Assembly: GCF_030815955.1 (NCBI RefSeq) | Contig: NZ_JAUSXK010000001.1 | Location: 1,302,001 to 1,366,000, forward strand | Direction of reading: 5' to 3' | Length of the DNA stretch: 64,000 nt | DNA from: Microbacterium murale | Lineage (GTDB): Bacteria; Actinomycetota; Actinomycetes; Actinomycetales; Microbacteriaceae | In this document: positions 60,771-64,000 of the stretch, piece after piece | How the letters are laid out: each line of letters opens with the position of its first letter | How positions within the stretch are numbered: the first letter of the stretch is position 1 | Position numbers and translations under genes: made by a program | Notes under the pieces: model-generated | The model's input: the letters and a program-made list of their open reading frames with translations, nothing else | What the model was told of the DNA's origin: nothing | Database searches by the model: none

Positions 60771-61766
60771 TCAGTGCTCGATCTGGAAGTCGTCGGGCAC
60801 CGGAGCGTCGGAGTGCCGCGCAGCCCGCGCGTCGCGCTCGAGCCCTGATCGTTGCGTCAGCACGCCGTAGAGCTCGGGGCGGCGGCCGAGAAGCCATCGG
60901 CGCCCGGTCGACAGAGGCAAGAGGTCCAGGTCGAGATCGGCGGTCACCACCGACTCGTCGGCGACCGGAGTCTCGGCGATGATGCGTCCGTACGGATCGA
61001 TGATCATGGCGTTGCCCGTGCGGATCTCGTCGTCATCGGGGCCGATGCCGTTGCTGAAGAGGAGGAAGATCCCGTTGTCGTGCGCGCGCGATGGAAGCCA
61101 ACGCATGAGCCAGCCACGGCCGTACGGTCCGTTGACCGCATCGCGCAACGCCTCAGGATCGTTCGCCCGGTTATGCCAGAGCTCAGACGGGATGACCTTC
61201 ATGCCGTGCGGGCTGCGCGAGCTCGTGCCGCCCGTCTGATGCGGAGCGATGAGAACCTTCGCGCCCAGCAGCGTGACGGCCCTCACGTTCTCCACCAGGT
61301 TGTTGTCCCAACAGATCAGGATGGCCATCCGCACGCCCCACGGCGTATCGAACACGGTGAAGCGGTCACCGCTGGAGATCGCTGCGTGCTCGAAGGCGTG
61401 CAGTTTGCGGTGGACATGCACCGTCCCGTCGGGGAAGCACACGGCGTATGAGTTGTAGAGCGGGTCACCATCGGACTCGAGGAAGCCGGCGCCGATTCCG
61501 ACTCCCAGTTCCGCCGCCAGGTCGATGAGCGCGCGCACCAACGGGCCGTCGGCGGGTTCGGCGAGTTCACGGAGGTGCTTGACGGTGGTCTTCGTGAGGT
61601 GCCAGTACGCGAGCAGGCACATCTCGGGGAAGATGACGAGCTGCGTGCCTCCCGCGACGGCCTCCTCTGCGAGACGTCGCACGGTGGCGAGATTGCCGGC
61701 TTTGTCGGACGGCACCGCCTCGAACTGCACCACGGACACCCGAAGGCCGGCAGCGGAATCGGTCAT
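60771..61766 (-). CDS. Nitrilase-superfamily carbon-nitrogen hydrolase
   Basis: The 331-aa cytosolic hydrolase has the full Glu-Lys-Cys triad: E48 (FPEM), K121 (HRKLH) and C152 (LICWDNN). The family cleaves amides, nitriles or N-carbamoyl groups. It is divergent from a LysR regulator and close to the hydantoin-type operon; an N-carbamoyl or amide product of ring opening is one possible substrate (inference). Start ATG 61766 gives the normal N-terminus. Confidence 0.88.
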   Translation of the reverse strand: MTDSAAGLRVSVVQFEAVPSDKAGNLATVRRLAEEAVAGGTQLVIFPEMCLLAYWHLTKTTVKHLRELAEPADGPLVRALIDLAAELGVGIGAGFLESDGDPLYNSYAVCFPDGTVHVHRKLHAFEHAAISSGDRFTVFDTPWGVRMAILICWDNNLVENVRAVTLLGAKVLIAPHQTGGTSSRSPHGMKVIPSELWHNRANDPEALRDAVNGPYGRGWLMRWLPSRAHDNGIFLLFSNGIGPDDDEIRTGNAMIIDPYGRIIAETPVADESVVTADLDLDLLPLSTGRRWLLGRRPELYGVLTQRSGLERDARAARHSDAPVPDDFQIEH

Positions 61767-61819
61767 CTGGTCGTTCCTCTCGTCTGATCTCGTTTCCAGT
61801 CAAGAGGACCGCTCTCATT

Positions 61820-61843
61820 ACTTCCAATGACCAATTGGCAAGT
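61820..61843. promoter_or_regulatory. LysR-type inverted repeat between nitrilase and LysR genes
   Basis: ACTTCCAAT and ATTGGCAAGT (61820-61828 and 61834-61843) form an inverted repeat with a single-base bulge, in the 94-bp divergent gap. It is the likely LysR binding site. Confidence 0.6.
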
Positions 61844-61860
61844 TCGTATAAGTTCTAGGA

Positions 61861-62751
61861 ATGGATATTCGCCTGATGCGCGCATTCGTATCGGCTGCGG
61901 ACAGGCCGACCTTCAGTGAGGCCGCCGCTGCGCTGTCGATCACGCAGCCGGCCTTCACCAAGCAGATCCAGCAGCTGGAATCCCTGGTGGGAACGCCGTT
62001 GTTCCGCAGAGGTCGTCACGGAGCCGTGCTGACGTCCGCGGGTACGGCACTCTTGGAGCACGCCCGGTCGATCGTTGAGCTCACCGATCGGTTCGACGCC
62101 AGGGCGAAGCGCATGTCGACCGGAGACGAAGGCCACTTGACCGTCGGATTCGGACTCTCGAGCATCACCGTCGCTCCCCGCGCGGTCGCGGCGTATCGTT
62201 CGAGCTCTCCTGGCGTGTCGGTGCGCCTGGAGGACATGTCCTCGTCCGCGCAGATCGAGGGCGTGCGAAGCGGGGAGCTGGACATCGCCTTCGCGCGCAT
62301 GCCCGTCCCGCAGGACCTGCGCGCCGTCTCCGTGCTCTCAGATCGGCTGGCGATCGCACATCCAGAGGCATGGGAGGCGCCGCCTGACGAGCCCTCACCC
62401 GCCCGGTGGTTGCACGAGCATCCGCTCGTCCGACTGTCCTCTGGGCGCGGCCCCGGTCTGGCGGCCCAGGCAGCCCGCTATCTCGCCCATATCGGGGCTC
62501 CGTCAGACACCATCCAGGAAGCTGACGACCTGCAGACCGTTCTCGCCCTCGTAGCCGCGGGGGTCGGAGCGGCGATCGTCCCGGAGAGCGCGCGCAACAT
62601 CGCCCCGGCTCGCGTGTCGATGCACCGCCTCGACGGTGAGAGCGCGAGCTGGACGGTGGGCGTGGTCTGGCGCGCCGACAACGAGACGCCCGTAGTCCGA
62701 TCCTTCCTCGACGAACTCGCCCGGATCTCCGACGGCGCATCGCGCACCTAG
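61861..62751 (+). CDS. LysR-family transcriptional regulator
   Basis: The 296-aa protein has a LysR N-terminal helix-turn-helix (MDIRLMRAFVSAADRPTFSEAAAALSITQPAFTKQIQQLE shows the two helices) and a periplasmic-binding-like effector domain (EGHLTVGFGLSS onward). It is divergent from the nitrilase gene and presumably activates it in response to a small inducer. Confidence 0.92.
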   Translation: MDIRLMRAFVSAADRPTFSEAAAALSITQPAFTKQIQQLESLVGTPLFRRGRHGAVLTSAGTALLEHARSIVELTDRFDARAKRMSTGDEGHLTVGFGLSSITVAPRAVAAYRSSSPGVSVRLEDMSSSAQIEGVRSGELDIAFARMPVPQDLRAVSVLSDRLAIAHPEAWEAPPDEPSPARWLHEHPLVRLSSGRGPGLAAQAARYLAHIGAPSDTIQEADDLQTVLALVAAGVGAAIVPESARNIAPARVSMHRLDGESASWTVGVVWRADNETPVVRSFLDELARISDGASRT

Positions 62752-62888
62752 CGTGTATCCAACGTGCCCTCCGAGCGCCGCGTCGAGCGGCACTCCCGGC
62801 CGGACGAATCGTGAGGTCCGACGTTCGAATTACCTGAGCGCAGATGACTCAGCGGCATGCGCGCCCAGACGCTGCCTGTTGCATTCGA

Positions 62889-63824
62889 TCAGTTCCATGA
62901 CATGTTGATGAGGCGTTCGAACGTGGGATAGCCGCCGCACGCGAAGGCGTTCGCCATGGGTACGTTTCCGACATCGGTAGAGGCGCGGATGTGGTCTGCC
63001 CCTGCCCCGCCGAGAACCCGAGTTCCCTCGGAGAGGATGCCGTGGATGTAGCCCCTGCCGCGATGATCGGGGAGCACGCCGATGTAGGCGATGATCGGGT
63101 GGTACGAATTCCGGGCAGGGAACACGAAGCCGACCTCGTCTCCGTCCTCATTCACGGCCACGCGCCACCACTCGCGCGGGCTCGAGTACTTCTGGAATTC
63201 GCCCTCGTACTGTGACCTCGCAACCGCGCGCGCGTCGTCGCCGGCGAGCTCCTCCACGCTGTGCGCGTCGAGGGTCCCGGATAGGACGAGCGCAGTCAGA
63301 TCGAGCAGCTCGTCCTCAGAGCGGAACGGGCGAAACGACAACCGTGCGTCCGGCGGTGGGATAGGTGTGCCGGCCCGCCACTCCATACGGAGCCTCTCCA
63401 CCACGACGCGGGCACCAGAGGCCTCCATCACTTCGATGAGCATCTCTGTTTCGCGGCGGGAGTCGGGATGCTCTCGCCAGTCCGCCGACAGGTAACGGGC
63501 GAACTCCGGGGGGCTGTTCAGCGTTGTGATGACCTCTCCCCGAGCGGCCTCGAGCAGAGCGGCGGCGACTCGGCGCTGCTCGTCCTCAGAGAGCGTGATA
63601 TCGGTATCGAAGATGTCGAGTTGGGTGGGAGTGTCGCCACCGGGAGGACTCCACAGCGAGAGGCGACCCACGAGGCGTTCGTCCCGGGTCGCCAGCCACA
63701 TCCACTCTTCGCGCCGCCGGCCCTTTTCGAGGTCATCGGCGACCTCGTGATTGAGCACATACGGAAGGCTGAGGAACAGCCCGAGGTCGTCAGCACCGCG
63801 GTAATGGCGGATTTCAAAAGTCAT
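62889..63824 (-). CDS. GNAT-family acetyltransferase with two GNAT-like domains
   Basis: The 311-aa protein appears to have two GNAT folds. The C-terminal one has the CoA-binding motif VLPDHRGRGYIHGIL and the typical ASTDVGNVPMANAFACGGY. The N-terminal one (about 1-150) is degenerate. Members acetylate small molecules or peptide N-termini. ATG 63824 follows GAGGGG. The target is unknown. Confidence 0.85.
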   Translation of the reverse strand: MTFEIRHYRGADDLGLFLSLPYVLNHEVADDLEKGRRREEWMWLATRDERLVGRLSLWSPPGGDTPTQLDIFDTDITLSEDEQRRVAAALLEAARGEVITTLNSPPEFARYLSADWREHPDSRRETEMLIEVMEASGARVVVERLRMEWRAGTPIPPPDARLSFRPFRSEDELLDLTALVLSGTLDAHSVEELAGDDARAVARSQYEGEFQKYSSPREWWRVAVNEDGDEVGFVFPARNSYHPIIAYIGVLPDHRGRGYIHGILSEGTRVLGGAGADHIRASTDVGNVPMANAFACGGYPTFERLINMSWN

Positions 63825-63918
63825 CGCGACCCCTCTTCGACAGCGATACCGGCACATCCGCCACTGTACGTTCGAGTCCGCCTCCGGCATAAATCGCTGG
63901 TCGCGTCCGGCCCGCGAA

Positions 63919-64000
63919 TCAACCAGCGATACGTGCCGCCACGATCCGGGCCGTCGCCGCAGGATCCATCCGGTGCCCCACCGACTCCGACACCTGCAGG
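63919..64000 (-). CDS. C-terminal end of a further minus-strand gene (partial)
   Basis: Reading into the window end, the frame from 63999 to the TGA at 63921-63919 encodes LQVSESVGHRMDPAATARIV followed by AARIAG. The Ala/Arg-rich, helix-like composition looks coding, but only 26 residues are visible. Confidence 0.35.
   Translation of the reverse strand, partial: LQVSESVGHRMDPAATARIVAARIAG

Noticed and set aside
62752..62888. A possible small gene between lysR and the GNAT gene
   Set aside because: No frame with a plausible ribosome site or protein-like sequence was seen in these 137 bp.

Overview
The window is high-GC, gene-dense actinobacterial DNA, most likely from Microbacteriaceae and probably Microbacterium or a close relative. 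This rests on the HspR/HAIR-controlled dnaK-grpE-dnaJ-hspR operon, a DUF222/HNH (13E12-type) protein, the many LacI/ROK/GntR sugar loci, frequent GTG/TTG starts and leaderless-type TANNNT boxes next to start codons. It was assigned by reading, without database searches. There is no phage, CRISPR array, rRNA or replication origin. One tRNA-Gly(CCC) is present.

Layout. (1) Positions 5-1641 hold a DUF222/HNH nuclease gene bracketed by near-perfect 24-bp inverted repeats, a possible mobile cassette. (2) A CYP152-type peroxygenase P450 follows at 1704-2999. (3) Positions 3000-15378 form a glycan-degradation locus. A GH84-type hexosaminidase is divergent from a chain of translationally coupled genes: a GH36-like glycosidase, a tandem metallo-beta-lactamase-fold protein, a LacI regulator, a ROK kinase, a SIS sugar-phosphate isomerase, a GH38 alpha-mannosidase and a two-domain putative glycosidase with an alpha/alpha-barrel. 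Two nearly identical operators (4595-4611 and 9324-9340) mark both promoter regions. (4) An alpha/beta-hydrolase-like gene and two Gfo/Idh/MocA oxidoreductases lie at 15458-18212. (5) A GntR-led sugar operon runs from 27350 down to 18386: regulator, two permeases, GH78 alpha-L-rhamnosidase, solute-binding lipoprotein, DHDPS/NAL-family aldolase and a secreted BNR-repeat/FN3 protein.

(6) The heat-shock operon dnaK-grpE-dnaJ-hspR occupies 27483-31455, with a consensus promoter bracketed by two HAIR operators. (7) Positions 31598-34146 carry a small lipoprotein, a dehalogenase/epoxide-hydrolase-like enzyme and two small membrane proteins. (8) A DUF1684 gene and a complete Dpp/Opp-type peptide ABC transporter lie at 34385-40103, followed by an AraC regulator. 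(9) A mixed stretch at 41292-51642 holds a DUF1254/DUF1214 protein, two MFS transporters, a RIO-type kinase with a possible 20-codon upstream ORF, a divergent pair of MarR-like regulators with His-rich tails, a TetR/hydrolase divergent pair, a single-pass membrane protein and dcd.

(10) Positions 51679-60571 hold a zinc alcohol dehydrogenase divergent from an NCS1 permease, a HyuA-like hydantoinase/oxoprolinase, three consecutive DUF917 genes and a PucR regulator. This looks like an uptake-and-breakdown pathway for a hydantoin-, thiohydantoin- or purine-like heterocycle and is the best candidate for an undescribed system here. (11) The end holds tRNA-Gly, a nitrilase divergent from a LysR regulator, a two-domain GNAT acetyltransferase and the 3' end of a further minus-strand gene.

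Most operons read as import, hydrolysis and intracellular conversion modules of a soil or plant-associated saprophyte, each with its own regulator and often with a recognisable palindromic operator.
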